A stretch of 38,566 nt of DNA from Alphaproteobacteria bacterium (GTDB taxonomy: Bacteria; Pseudomonadota; Alphaproteobacteria; Micavibrionales; CSBR16-224). Under the pieces are notes generated by a model, which did not search any database, was not told the DNA's origin, and saw nothing but the letters and a program-made list of their open reading frames with translations. The stretch spans positions 1-38,566 of the forward strand of contig JAJFGX010000099.1 in NCBI GenBank assembly GCA_021775895.1, given 5' to 3'. A program made the position numbers and the translations under genes. Within the stretch, counting starts at the first letter, position 1, and every line of letters begins with the position of its first letter. This document shows positions 14,290 through 21,530 of this stretch, piece by piece.

Positions 14290-14484
14290 ATGGAGCCACT
14301 ATCAAATATTTTTAATGAAATGGTTGGAAAAAAGCTAGATATTGATGAAGTAAATAAACATCATAAAGGTAGAGTTCGTGTCTTTGATCCAGTAAATTGT
14401 ATTGGGACATGTGATTATGATCCTACTAGATTGAATATTTACCTTGATGACAAGAAAGTAGTGCAACGCTTTAAGTTGGGTTAA
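14290..14484 (+). CDS. I78 peptidase-inhibitor-like small protein, 64 aa
   Basis: The second half (GRVRVFDPVNCIGTCDYDPT then RLNIYLDDKKVVQRFKLG) follows the pattern of the I78 inhibitor family: VRVxxP, a short loop, DYxPxRLNIxLD, then a strand ending in G. Members form a small beta-wedge that inserts a loop into serine proteases, but most are exported and this one has no signal peptide, so a cytoplasmic role or a diverged function is possible. Two cysteines flank the reactive loop position. AGGAG precedes the ATG at ideal spacing. The gene is 24 bases after proS and probably co-transcribed. Confidence 0.6.
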   Translation: MEPLSNIFNEMVGKKLDIDEVNKHHKGRVRVFDPVNCIGTCDYDPTRLNIYLDDKKVVQRFKLG

Positions 14485-14513
14485 ATTTTAACTTATTCTA
14501 AGCCAATATTTTA

Positions 14514-14541
14514 TTGACATATTTTATAAAGATGGTATAGT
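14514..14541 (+). promoter_or_regulatory. Sigma70 promoter of the gene at 14596
   Basis: TTGACA is followed after 16 bases by TATAGT, with a predicted start near 14548, about 48 bases before the ATG. Confidence 0.65.
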
Positions 14542-14595
14542 TCCTCAATAGATCATGCTTGATGTGATTCTTTGTATAAAATTAGGAGATAAAAT

Positions 14596-15435
14596 ATGGG
14601 TGTTATAAAAGTGGATGGTTTAAGCCATATGGATAGCTATCTGGATAAGGGGGAGAATGAAAGTGAAGTGAAAGTTAGTAGCCTCACCTACCCACTGCAC
14701 AAGGCAAAACATGAATTTGCCAAGCATGCAGTACGTAATGATTTTCCTACAGCTTTTAAATTAGCCTTATTAAGTGCTTTTATAGTAGGTGGTGGAGTAT
14801 ATAGCTCCTTTGACAAAATGGAAGATAATATAAGTTCTGCACAAGCACCACAGGCTTTGGAGCGTATTGCAAATGAAATGACTTCTTTATCTAAACAAAA
14901 AGCTGATATTGATAATATTAGAATAGTGCAAGACTCGTTGGAGTTTGATTCTGGTCAGAGTGAGTTTTCTATGTCTGAGCTAGAAACTCTTGAAGATCGT
15001 GCTATTGATTCCTTTGAGAGAAGCGCTGGAAAAACACTAGACTATATTTTAGCAAGTAAACATTTATCAGAGACACAAATTAGTGATGCTTGGCATGATT
15101 TTTCTGAGAGAGTAGTAGAACCTGAAGATGTTCGTTTTAGATCGTTTAACAATAGCGATGATTATGATTTTGGCTTTGTGAAAGAGTGCAGGGCAGAGGC
15201 AACCTCATCATATACTGATAATCTATCAGATTGGAAGCTTGCGAGAAAGATAGATAGATGTATATCCTATGATAGTGGTTCTAATAGAGACATGGTATAC
15301 TATTCAGTAATGTCTGGTTTGTTTTCTACTCTCTCATTTATTCCTATTCTTGCTTCACTTGAAAGCGGCACAATGAAAAAATGGGCAAGAGAAAAGCCGA
15401 CTAAAAACAAGAAGCATAAATATGGCAAATACTAA
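14596..15435 (+). CDS. Membrane protein of unknown function with two end helices, 279 aa
   Basis: A cytoplasmic N-terminal stretch precedes a first helix (FKLALLSAFIVGGGVYSSF, about 54-72). A polar, acidic middle of about 165 residues follows, with a coiled-coil-like start (LERIANEMTSLSKQKADI), then a second helix (YYSVMSGLFSTLSFIPILASL, about 237-257) and a basic tail (KKWAREKPTKNKKHK). The middle probably lies in the periplasm and has two cysteines. GGAG precedes the ATG, and the gene has its own promoter. It overlaps the next gene by 14 bases, so the two are translationally coupled. No family is recognised. Confidence 0.7.
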   Translation: MGVIKVDGLSHMDSYLDKGENESEVKVSSLTYPLHKAKHEFAKHAVRNDFPTAFKLALLSAFIVGGGVYSSFDKMEDNISSAQAPQALERIANEMTSLSKQKADIDNIRIVQDSLEFDSGQSEFSMSELETLEDRAIDSFERSAGKTLDYILASKHLSETQISDAWHDFSERVVEPEDVRFRSFNNSDDYDFGFVKECRAEATSSYTDNLSDWKLARKIDRCISYDSGSNRDMVYYSVMSGLFSTLSFIPILASLESGTMKKWAREKPTKNKKHKYGKY

Positions 15436-15853
15436 TACAAAAATGATAGATGGCAAGCTTCATGAGTGCTTTAGTAGCGACATGGGGATTTTTGAATGGT
15501 ATGTTCATGAGCTTGGAGCAGAGAGCATTAATCATAAAAACATACATATTTTAGCAGATGGAGACTTTCTACGAGTTTTTAATGATTCTGCAAAAAAAGA
15601 AATTTTATATGAAGGCACTATAGATATGGCAGGCATTTATTGCACTGATGGCCCTTATTTGTTAACTGATGACTATGCTAAAAAAAGGGAAATGGATCAT
15701 GAAATCTGGCAGAGTTTATTTTCAGACAATAAGTTATCAACCTTGATAAGGGCAAAGGATTATCAAGAAATGCTGCAAGATAAAATTAAAGAAGAAAAGC
15801 TTACAAAGAAGCAAAATATGCGTGCATATATAAAAATGCGTAATTCTAAATAA
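15422..15853 (+). CDS. Soluble protein of unknown function, 143 aa
   Basis: The protein starts MANTNTKMIDGKLHECFSSD. It has no signal or membrane helix. A mixed alpha/beta N-terminal part (IFEWYVHELGAESINH, then ILADGDFLRVFNDSAKKEIL) is followed by a strongly charged helical C-terminus (YQEMLQDKIKEEKLTKKQNM). Its start lies inside the end of the preceding membrane protein gene, so the two are probably made together and may interact. I cannot assign a family. Confidence 0.65.
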   Translation: MANTNTKMIDGKLHECFSSDMGIFEWYVHELGAESINHKNIHILADGDFLRVFNDSAKKEILYEGTIDMAGIYCTDGPYLLTDDYAKKREMDHEIWQSLFSDNKLSTLIRAKDYQEMLQDKIKEEKLTKKQNMRAYIKMRNSK

Positions 15854-15865
15854 TTTCAGTTGGTT

Positions 15866-15894
15866 TTTACTCGCCTCTTATACTATTATATAAT
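15866..15894 (+). promoter_or_regulatory. Sigma70 promoter of fba
   Basis: TTTACT is followed after 17 bases by a perfect TATAAT. The start is predicted near 15901. Confidence 0.65.
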
Positions 15895-15921
15895 TACAAT
15901 TAAATTTAAAAACTGTAATTA
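15891..15921 (+). promoter_or_regulatory. Inverted repeat overlapping the fba promoter, candidate operator
   Basis: TAATTACA and TGTAATTA form a perfect 8-bp inverted repeat with a 15-base centre. The left arm overlaps the TATAAT box and the centre spans the predicted transcript start, the position expected of a repressor site. AT-richness makes chance possible. Confidence 0.35.
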
Positions 15922-15943
15922 AAATATAGAAAGGGATAAAACC

Positions 15944-17044
15944 ATGAGCAATACTATATTAGAGGCTGGAGTTGTCACTGGCGATAATTATAAAATCCTA
16001 TTAGAAGCATGTAAAGATGGTGGATATGCTCTGCCTGCTGTAAATGTTGTTGGTACAGATTCCATTAATGCGGTTATGGAAGCGGCAGCAAAAAATAAAT
16101 CAGATATTATAATTCAACTTTCAAATGGCGGAGGACAGTTCTATGCAGGGGCTGGCATGCCAGATAGTTTTGAAGCAAAAGTTTTAGGCACAGTTTCTGC
16201 TGCTCAACACGTACATTTACTTGCAAAACACTATGGCATTTGTGTTGTTTTGCACACTGATCATGCAAATAAAGAGCTGATACCTTGGGTTGAAGCTTTA
16301 ATTACGCATAGTGAGCGTCATTTTGAATGTACAGGTGTTCCGCTTTACAGCTCGCATATGTTGGATCTTTCAGCTGATGATATTGATTTTAATTTATCTG
16401 AATCTGCTCGTTTATTGAAACGTATGGCTCCTTTGGGTATGAGCCTTGAGATTGAGCTGGGTGTTACTGGCGGTGAAGAAGATGGTGTAGGCTCTGATGA
16501 TGATATTGGAGCGGATAATCCATTGCTTTATACACAGCCAGAGGATTGCCTGCGGGCTTATGAAGAGTTATCACCAATTGGACATTTCACGCTAGCAGCC
16601 TCTTTTGGTAATGTGCATGGGGTGTATAAACCTGGGAATGTGAAATTGCGTCCTGAGATTTTGAAAGCATCTCAAGAATTGGTACAGAAAACACATAATA
16701 CAGGTGTTAATCCATTAGACTTAGTGTTTCATGGTGGTTCAGGCTCTGATAAAGCTAAAATTGAAGAATCTTTGCTTTATGGAGTATTTAAGATGAATAT
16801 TGATACAGATACTCAATTTGCTTTTGCTAAGGCTGTTGGTGAATATGTAGAGAATAACAGTAAAGCTTTTAAACATCAAATTGATCCTGATGATGGCACT
16901 CCATATAAAAAGCTATATGACCCTCGTAAGTTCTTAAGGGCTGGGGAGTTATCAGTAGTTGCTCGCTTAGATGAGGCATGCAGAGACTTAGGTTCTACAG
17001 GTAAATCATTGGCTTTAAAAAAAAGTGAAGAATTAGCAGCTTAA
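15944..17044 (+). CDS. fba: Class II fructose-bisphosphate aldolase, 366 aa
   Basis: The zinc-dependent aldolase cleaves or forms fructose 1,6-bisphosphate in glycolysis and gluconeogenesis. The catalytic aspartate and first zinc histidine are in VVLHTDHANK (D106, H107). Further hallmarks are LEIELGVTGGEEDG, the zinc histidine in FGNVHGVY and the phosphate-binding FHGGSGS. Length and the insert pattern fit the class IIA (E. coli FbaA) subtype. AAAGGGA precedes the ATG. With the class II fructose-bisphosphatase gene glpX further on, the window holds both gluconeogenic steps around this metabolite. Confidence 0.95.
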   Translation: MSNTILEAGVVTGDNYKILLEACKDGGYALPAVNVVGTDSINAVMEAAAKNKSDIIIQLSNGGGQFYAGAGMPDSFEAKVLGTVSAAQHVHLLAKHYGICVVLHTDHANKELIPWVEALITHSERHFECTGVPLYSSHMLDLSADDIDFNLSESARLLKRMAPLGMSLEIELGVTGGEEDGVGSDDDIGADNPLLYTQPEDCLRAYEELSPIGHFTLAASFGNVHGVYKPGNVKLRPEILKASQELVQKTHNTGVNPLDLVFHGGSGSDKAKIEESLLYGVFKMNIDTDTQFAFAKAVGEYVENNSKAFKHQIDPDDGTPYKKLYDPRKFLRAGELSVVARLDEACRDLGSTGKSLALKKSEELAA

Positions 17045-17055
17045 ATTATGATTTT

Positions 17056-17071
17056 TAGGGTCTTGACCCTA
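17056..17071 (+). terminator. Weak terminator-like hairpin after fba
   Basis: TAGGGT and ACCCTA form a 6-bp stem with loop CTTG, followed by GTTTTGG. It overlaps the stop codon of the converging gene. The T run is short, so efficiency is doubtful. Confidence 0.4.
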
Positions 17072-17359
17072 GTTTTGGATTTGGCAAGGGGTGCAACGCA
17101 CAACCTCTTCATCTTCTAGCTCATAGAACATAATGAATCCACGTTCTTTGGCTTCATCTAAGTAGTCTTGTTGTAGGTCTTTGATTATAAGTCTATAATT
17201 TTCTATCTCTACTAAGATGTCGTGTGCAGATTGAATTTGGAAAGCAATATTGCCTGTAGGAGTTTTGTCAAGAATATCAGTTTTTGGTATCAATACTGTT
17301 ACTCCAGTATGTATGGTGAACATTACTTGATAATCTGTGATTGTTGTTTCTTGCACCAT
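17069..17359 (-). CDS. Protein of unknown function, 96 aa
   Basis: The protein begins MVQETTITDYQVMFTIHTGV, has a helical acidic middle (DLQQDYLDEAKERGFIMF) and ends VVRCTPCQIQN, where the CxxC pair could bind a metal or be redox active. It has no signal or membrane helix. It converges on fba with about 24 bases between the stops and diverges from the winged-helix regulator gene across 82 bases. No family is recognised, but the composition and isolated position look like a real gene. Confidence 0.6.
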   Translation of the reverse strand: MVQETTITDYQVMFTIHTGVTVLIPKTDILDKTPTGNIAFQIQSAHDILVEIENYRLIIKDLQQDYLDEAKERGFIMFYELEDEEVVRCTPCQIQN

Positions 17360-17441
17360 GGGCTTTTAAATTCCATAAAGTTTTTGTATTATATCTATAG
17401 GATAACAGACACTTTATTAAGAAAGTATTGATGAAAGCAAA

Positions 17442-17993
17442 ATGATTAAAAAGAAAATTGCTATAATTGTAAAAAACAAGGCTCTGGCAGAGGTTTTGAA
17501 AGAGGAGTTGAGTTCAGATGAAAATGTGATTTCATTTGATGCTAATGCTGAATATCATCTTTGCTTAACCGATAGTGATGATTTATCTGTTGATAATGTT
17601 GTTTTTCTTAAAATACCATTACGTATAGGTGAGGTATTAGATAAAGTAAGTAGCTTTTTTCTTAAGCAGGATAATTTAGATATTTCAGATGAAATAAATT
17701 TAAATGAATTTATTTTTAAACCGAAAATAAAACTGCTAAAACATGGCAATAATAAAGTTTCTTTAACTGAAAAAGAAACAGATATGTTGCTGTATTTATA
17801 TGGTAGGCAAGGTAAGACCGTATCTCGTGAAGAGCTTTTAAAACACGTATGGCGACATAATGTAGAAATTAATACTAGAACATTAGAGACGCACGTATAT
17901 AGGTTACGTCAAAAAATCGCAGAGATTTCAAATAATATTTCATTAATAGTCACAGAAGATTCTGGCTATAGCCTACTTGTTGTAAATAATTAG
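17442..17993 (+). CDS. OmpR-type winged-helix regulator with a degenerate receiver region, 183 aa
   Basis: The C-terminal half is a clear OmpR/PhoB DNA-binding domain: KVSLTEKETDMLLYLYGRQG, VSREELLKHVWRHN, the recognition helix in NTRTLETHVYRLRQKI and the wing ending DSGYSLLV. The N-terminal 90 residues replace the usual receiver. They start like one (KKIAIIVKNKALAEVLKEEL) but are short, and I see no conserved phospho-aspartate or switch residues, so activity is probably independent of a sensor kinase. No kinase gene is nearby. Similar orphan regulators occur in other Alphaproteobacteria. Confidence 0.82.
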   Translation: MIKKKIAIIVKNKALAEVLKEELSSDENVISFDANAEYHLCLTDSDDLSVDNVVFLKIPLRIGEVLDKVSSFFLKQDNLDISDEINLNEFIFKPKIKLLKHGNNKVSLTEKETDMLLYLYGRQGKTVSREELLKHVWRHNVEINTRTLETHVYRLRQKIAEISNNISLIVTEDSGYSLLVVNN

Positions 17994-18078
17994 TAGAATT
18001 TATAATTAATGCTTGTGTTTCTTGCTTTGCTGTATTATAAAGCATGAAAGCAAAGGTATTTTAAGAAAGGATAAGAAA

Positions 18079-18258
18079 ATGGCAGTTCCAAAGAAAAAAA
18101 CTTCAAAGTCAAAACGTAACATGGGTCGTTCGCATCATGCGTTAAAGAACCCTGTATATGCAGAAGATAAAAACACAGGTGAATTTGTACGTCCTCATCA
18201 TGTTTGTTTAAAGACAGGTATGTATAAAGGCGAGCAAGTTATCAATATTGCAGAATAA
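18079..18258 (+). CDS. rpmF: 50S ribosomal protein L32, 59 aa
   Basis: Starts [20 protein letters not shown], the standard L32 N-terminus. The C-terminal half keeps the alphaproteobacterial [20 protein letters not shown] form with a single cysteine instead of a zinc ribbon. I use the ATG at 18079 with AAAGGA upstream. An in-frame start at 18013 would add 22 residues foreign to L32. The leader contains the interrupted repeat TTGCTTT/AAAGCAA (18022-18053). The rpmF-plsX-fabH order is conserved in many bacteria and links ribosome and lipid synthesis. Confidence 0.96.
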   Translation: MAVPKKKTSKSKRNMGRSHHALKNPVYAEDKNTGEFVRPHHVCLKTGMYKGEQVINIAE

Positions 18259-18277
18259 TAGCTTTTAATTTGGTTGG

Positions 18278-18308
18278 AGCAGCACGATATTTTATTTGTG
18301 CTGTTTTT
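18278..18308 (+). terminator. Terminator or attenuator between rpmF and plsX
   Basis: AGCAGCAC pairs with GTGCTGTT (8 bp with one G-U) around a 12-base loop and merges into TTTTT. It stands 20 bases after the rpmF stop and 18 before the plsX start, so it may reduce read-through into the lipid genes. Confidence 0.65.
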
Positions 18309-18325
18309 GACGTTAGGGGAAATTT

Positions 18326-19372
18326 TTGAAAAGAAAATGTATAATTGCTCTTGATGCTATGGGTGGGGACAACGCACCTAATAGTGTAGTTGATGGCGCA
18401 GCAATTTCTTTGAAGCAATATCCCGATATTAATTTTATTTTTGTTGGTGACAAGAACAAAATTGAAGCTTTAATTGCTAGGCATAAAAAACTAGCTAAAA
18501 TTTCAAAAATTATACATACAGAAGAATTTGTCACAGCTGATGATAAACCTAGCATTGCTCTGCGTAAAAAACGTCAGTCGAGCATGAGCCTTGCAATCAA
18601 AGCGGTTGCCGATGGTGATGCAGATTGCGTGGTTTCCGCTGGCAACACAGGGGCATTGATGTTGATGGCTTTGTTTGGTTTGAAGACTTTACCTAATGTG
18701 TCAAGACCTGCTATTGCAGCCTATTATCCAACAATGAAAAAAAATCAATATACAGTTTTATTGGATATGGGGGCAAACCTACAATGCTCAGCTAAAAACT
18801 TGGCGGAGTTTGCTTTTTTAGGCACTACTTTTGCGCAGGTAGTTTTGGGTGTTAAAAAGCCTAGTGTTTGCCTACTTAATATTGGCTCCGAAGAAATGAA
18901 GGGCAAAGATGAAATTAAGGAAGCCGCAACTTTGCTATCAAACTCAAAGTTAGCAGGGGAATTTAAAGGTTTTGCAGAGGGTGACAACATCATGGATGGT
19001 AATGTTGATGTGGTCGTAACTGATGGCTTTACAGGCAATGTGACGCTTAAGGCTTCGGAGGGAACGGCGAAAATGATATCATCTATGTTGAAAGAATCAT
19101 TTAAATCATCACCACTATCTTGGCTTGGCTATCTTTTTATGTTGCCAGCACTTTATAGTTTAAAAAGACGAATTGACCCAAGGCTTTATAATGGTGGAGT
19201 TTTTATGGGGTTAAAAGGTTTGTGTGTTAAAAGCCATGGAGGCACAGACGCTCTTGGATTTTCTAATGCCATTAATGTAGGTGTTAAAATGTCGATAGGA
19301 GATTTTAACAAGCATCTTGCGGAAACATTAGAAAAAGCTAACTTAGATTCAATAAATAATGATAAAGGATAG
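18326..19372 (+). CDS. plsX: Phosphate acyltransferase PlsX, 348 aa
   Basis: PlsX makes acyl-phosphate from acyl-ACP, the first step toward phosphatidic acid by the PlsX/PlsY route. The N-terminal motif IALDAMGGDNAP, the ADCVVSAGNTGALM segment, LLDMGAN, LLNIGSEEMKG and VVTDGFTGNVTLKASEG are all family hallmarks. Translation starts at TTG, with GGGGA 6 bases upstream. The next in-frame ATG falls inside the conserved motif and is too late. Length is normal. It is close enough to fabH for coupled expression. Confidence 0.96.
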   Translation: MKRKCIIALDAMGGDNAPNSVVDGAAISLKQYPDINFIFVGDKNKIEALIARHKKLAKISKIIHTEEFVTADDKPSIALRKKRQSSMSLAIKAVADGDADCVVSAGNTGALMLMALFGLKTLPNVSRPAIAAYYPTMKKNQYTVLLDMGANLQCSAKNLAEFAFLGTTFAQVVLGVKKPSVCLLNIGSEEMKGKDEIKEAATLLSNSKLAGEFKGFAEGDNIMDGNVDVVVTDGFTGNVTLKASEGTAKMISSMLKESFKSSPLSWLGYLFMLPALYSLKRRIDPRLYNGGVFMGLKGLCVKSHGGTDALGFSNAINVGVKMSIGDFNKHLAETLEKANLDSINNDKG

Positions 19373-19376
19373 TCTT

Positions 19377-20348
19377 ATGAATAAAAAATCTCATATCATT
19401 GCTACTGGTGCTTACTTACCGCAAAAAATAATGACTAATAATGACTTAGCTAAAGTTGTTGATACTTCAGATGAATGGATCAGGCAAAGAACTGGTATTA
19501 TATCTAGGCATATAGCTGAGGGCGAAGAAACTACTTCTTATATGGCTACAAAAGCAGCTATGCAAGCTTTGAATAATGCTGGGCTAACGGGAAGAGATAT
19601 TGATGGTATAGTTTTAGCGACCGCAACACCTGACATGACTTTTCCTGCATCGGCGACAACGGTTCAAGATAATATAGGTATGGGGGATCATGGCTTTGCT
19701 TTTGATATACAGGCCGTCTGCTCTGGTTTTATTTATGCCTTATCCGTTGCAAATAACTTTATAGTGTCAGGTCAAGGAAAACGTATGCTGGTTATAGGCT
19801 CGGACTGTTTGACTAAATTGTTGGACTGGGGCGACCGTACAACTTGTGTTTTATTTGGTGATGGTGCAGCGGCCGTTATTTTAGAGGCTCATGAAGATGA
19901 TGGTAGTGGCAGAGGTATTTTGTCCACTCATTTACATTCAGAGGGTAAGCATTGCAAATTATTATATACTGATGGCGGTGCTTCATCTACTGGAACAATA
20001 GGTCATATAAAGATGGCAGGGCAAGATATATTCCGTCAGGCTGTTACTCGTATGAGTCAGGCTGTGGTAGAGGCGTTGGAGACGAATCATTGTTCAGCTA
20101 CTGATATTGATTGGTTAGTTCCTCATCAAGCTAATATTCGCATCATTGAAAGCGTCGCCAAAAAACTTAAGCTTCCAATTGAAAAAGTTGTCGTAACCCT
20201 TTCTAAACATGGGAATACATCTGCTGCCTCAATACCTCTGGCTTTGCATGAAGCTGTTGAAGATGGACGAATCAAGCAGAATGATTTACTGTTAATGGAG
20301 GCAATGGGCGGTGGTTTAACATGGGGATCTGCTCTTGTTCGCTGGTAA
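19377..20348 (+). CDS. fabH: 3-oxoacyl-ACP synthase III (FabH), 323 aa
   Basis: FabH starts fatty acid synthesis by condensing acetyl-CoA with malonyl-ACP. The catalytic triad is visible: cysteine 115 in AVCSGF, histidine in LVPHQANIRI and asparagine in KHGNTSAAS. The C-terminal MEAMGGGLTWGSALVRW is characteristic. I use ATG 19377, which has AAGGA at good spacing and lies 4 bases after the plsX stop. An in-frame ATG six codons upstream overlaps plsX and has no ribosome site. Confidence 0.96.
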   Translation: MNKKSHIIATGAYLPQKIMTNNDLAKVVDTSDEWIRQRTGIISRHIAEGEETTSYMATKAAMQALNNAGLTGRDIDGIVLATATPDMTFPASATTVQDNIGMGDHGFAFDIQAVCSGFIYALSVANNFIVSGQGKRMLVIGSDCLTKLLDWGDRTTCVLFGDGAAAVILEAHEDDGSGRGILSTHLHSEGKHCKLLYTDGGASSTGTIGHIKMAGQDIFRQAVTRMSQAVVEALETNHCSATDIDWLVPHQANIRIIESVAKKLKLPIEKVVVTLSKHGNTSAASIPLALHEAVEDGRIKQNDLLLMEAMGGGLTWGSALVRW

Positions 20349-20493
20349 AAAAACATGTGAAACTAAGCATGAAACTGCGATATTTAGCCTTAGCTATTTT
20401 TTTTAACTCTTTGTTATTGACTGTTTTAGATAGCTTGGGTAGCTTACATATATGATTAAAATCAGAACCATTAAATATTAAGGGAGTAATTTT

Positions 20494-20796
20494 ATGAATA
20501 CAGAGACAGCAACGGTAACTAGAGCAGATCTTAGCCAAGCAGTTTATGAAGAAGTTGGATTGTCTAGAAACGAATCAGCTGAATTAGTTGAAATGGTTTT
20601 AGAAGAGATGTGCGGAGCTTTAGAGCGAGGCGAAGTAGTAAAAATATCTTCTTTTGGTACATTCTCTGTGCGTCAAAAAGCTCAACGAATAGGCAGAAAT
20701 CCAAAAACAGGAGAAGAAGTGCCAATTCTTCCACGTCGTGTTTTAAGCTTCCGTGCTAGCAATACATTGAAAGAGCGAGTTGATAGTAGCAACTAA
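20494..20796 (+). CDS. ihfA: Integration host factor subunit alpha, 100 aa
   Basis: IHF bends DNA sharply at specific sites and acts in transcription, replication and recombination. The protein shows the HU/IHF fold: [37 protein letters not shown] and the DNA-binding arm [19 protein letters not shown] with the intercalating proline in the RNPKTG loop. The alpha assignment rests on its place after fabH and before the merR-like gene, the usual alphaproteobacterial order. GGGAG precedes the ATG. The 145-base gap from fabH has TTGACT at 20417 but no convincing -10 box. Confidence 0.93.
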   Translation: MNTETATVTRADLSQAVYEEVGLSRNESAELVEMVLEEMCGALERGEVVKISSFGTFSVRQKAQRIGRNPKTGEEVPILPRRVLSFRASNTLKERVDSSN

Positions 20797-20847
20797 ATAT
20801 AACGGCTATTAATTTGAAAAATAAAATAATTCTTAAAGGAGTACTTC

Positions 20848-21402
20848 ATGTCACAAAATCTGCACCAAGATAGCTTGGATAAGAAAAATAATAGTGATGT
20901 ATCTAATGAAGGTGAAACTACAGTTAAAGTTTCTAAAAAAGCTACTCGTAGTAAAAAATCAGTCAGTGCATTTAGGACAATTAGTGAAGTTGCTTCAGAA
21001 TTGGGAGTTCAACAACATGTTCTACGTTTTTGGGAGAGTAAGTTTTCACAAATAAAACCTTTGAAACGTGGTGGTGGTCGTAGATATTATAGACCAGAAG
21101 ATGTGCAGTTATTACAACGGATACATAATTTACTCTATGGAGAGGGTTATACTATTCGTGGAGTGCAGAAACTTTTGAAATCTACTAGAGGCAGTGTTGT
21201 TGCTTTGGATAAAAAAGTTAAAGACACATCGTTAGCAGGAGCAGAAGAGCTTGCTAAAAGCGTAGCTATCGTAGATGGTGAGAATAAAACTGATAAAGAA
21301 GATGTCTCAGAAACAGTTAATTCAGCTATGTTGGCTCGTAGAGAAGTTATGAAAGCAATGCTAAATGAGCTTAAATCTATGCGAAAGCTTATTGATGCAT
21401 AG
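20848..21402 (+). CDS. MerR-family transcriptional regulator, 184 aa
   Basis: After a polar, lysine-rich N-terminal tail of about 40 residues comes a MerR winged helix-turn-helix: [40 protein letters not shown] and [17 protein letters not shown]. The C-terminal part is acidic and lacks the cysteine pattern of metal sensors. This MerR subgroup is regularly encoded after ihfA in Alphaproteobacteria, but its targets are not known to me. AAGGAG precedes the ATG. tRNA-Pro begins 11 bases after the stop, so the two may share a transcript. Confidence 0.9.
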   Translation: MSQNLHQDSLDKKNNSDVSNEGETTVKVSKKATRSKKSVSAFRTISEVASELGVQQHVLRFWESKFSQIKPLKRGGGRRYYRPEDVQLLQRIHNLLYGEGYTIRGVQKLLKSTRGSVVALDKKVKDTSLAGAEELAKSVAIVDGENKTDKEDVSETVNSAMLARREVMKAMLNELKSMRKLIDA

Positions 21403-21413
21403 ATTCTGACTGT

Positions 21414-21490
21414 CGGACTGTGGCGCAGTCTGGTAGCGTGCTCGTCTGGGGGACGAGAGGTCGTGGGTTCGAGTCCCATCAGTCCGACCA
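21414..21490 (+). tRNA. tRNA-Pro (GGG)
   Basis: A 77-base cloverleaf has acceptor CGGACTG paired with CAGTCCG, discriminator A and encoded CCA. The anticodon stem CTCGT/ACGAG encloses CTGGGGG, giving anticodon GGG. The T loop is TTCGAGT. Confidence 0.97.
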
Positions 21491-21530
21491 TTTTTTAATT
21501 AACTTTGAATTTAGTAGGATATAAAAATCT

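Noticed and set aside
20349-20493. Terminator and promoter between fabH and ihfA
   Set aside because: The only stem (TAGC/GCTA) is 4 bp before a T run, and the TTGACT at 20417 lacks a -10 box at proper distance.
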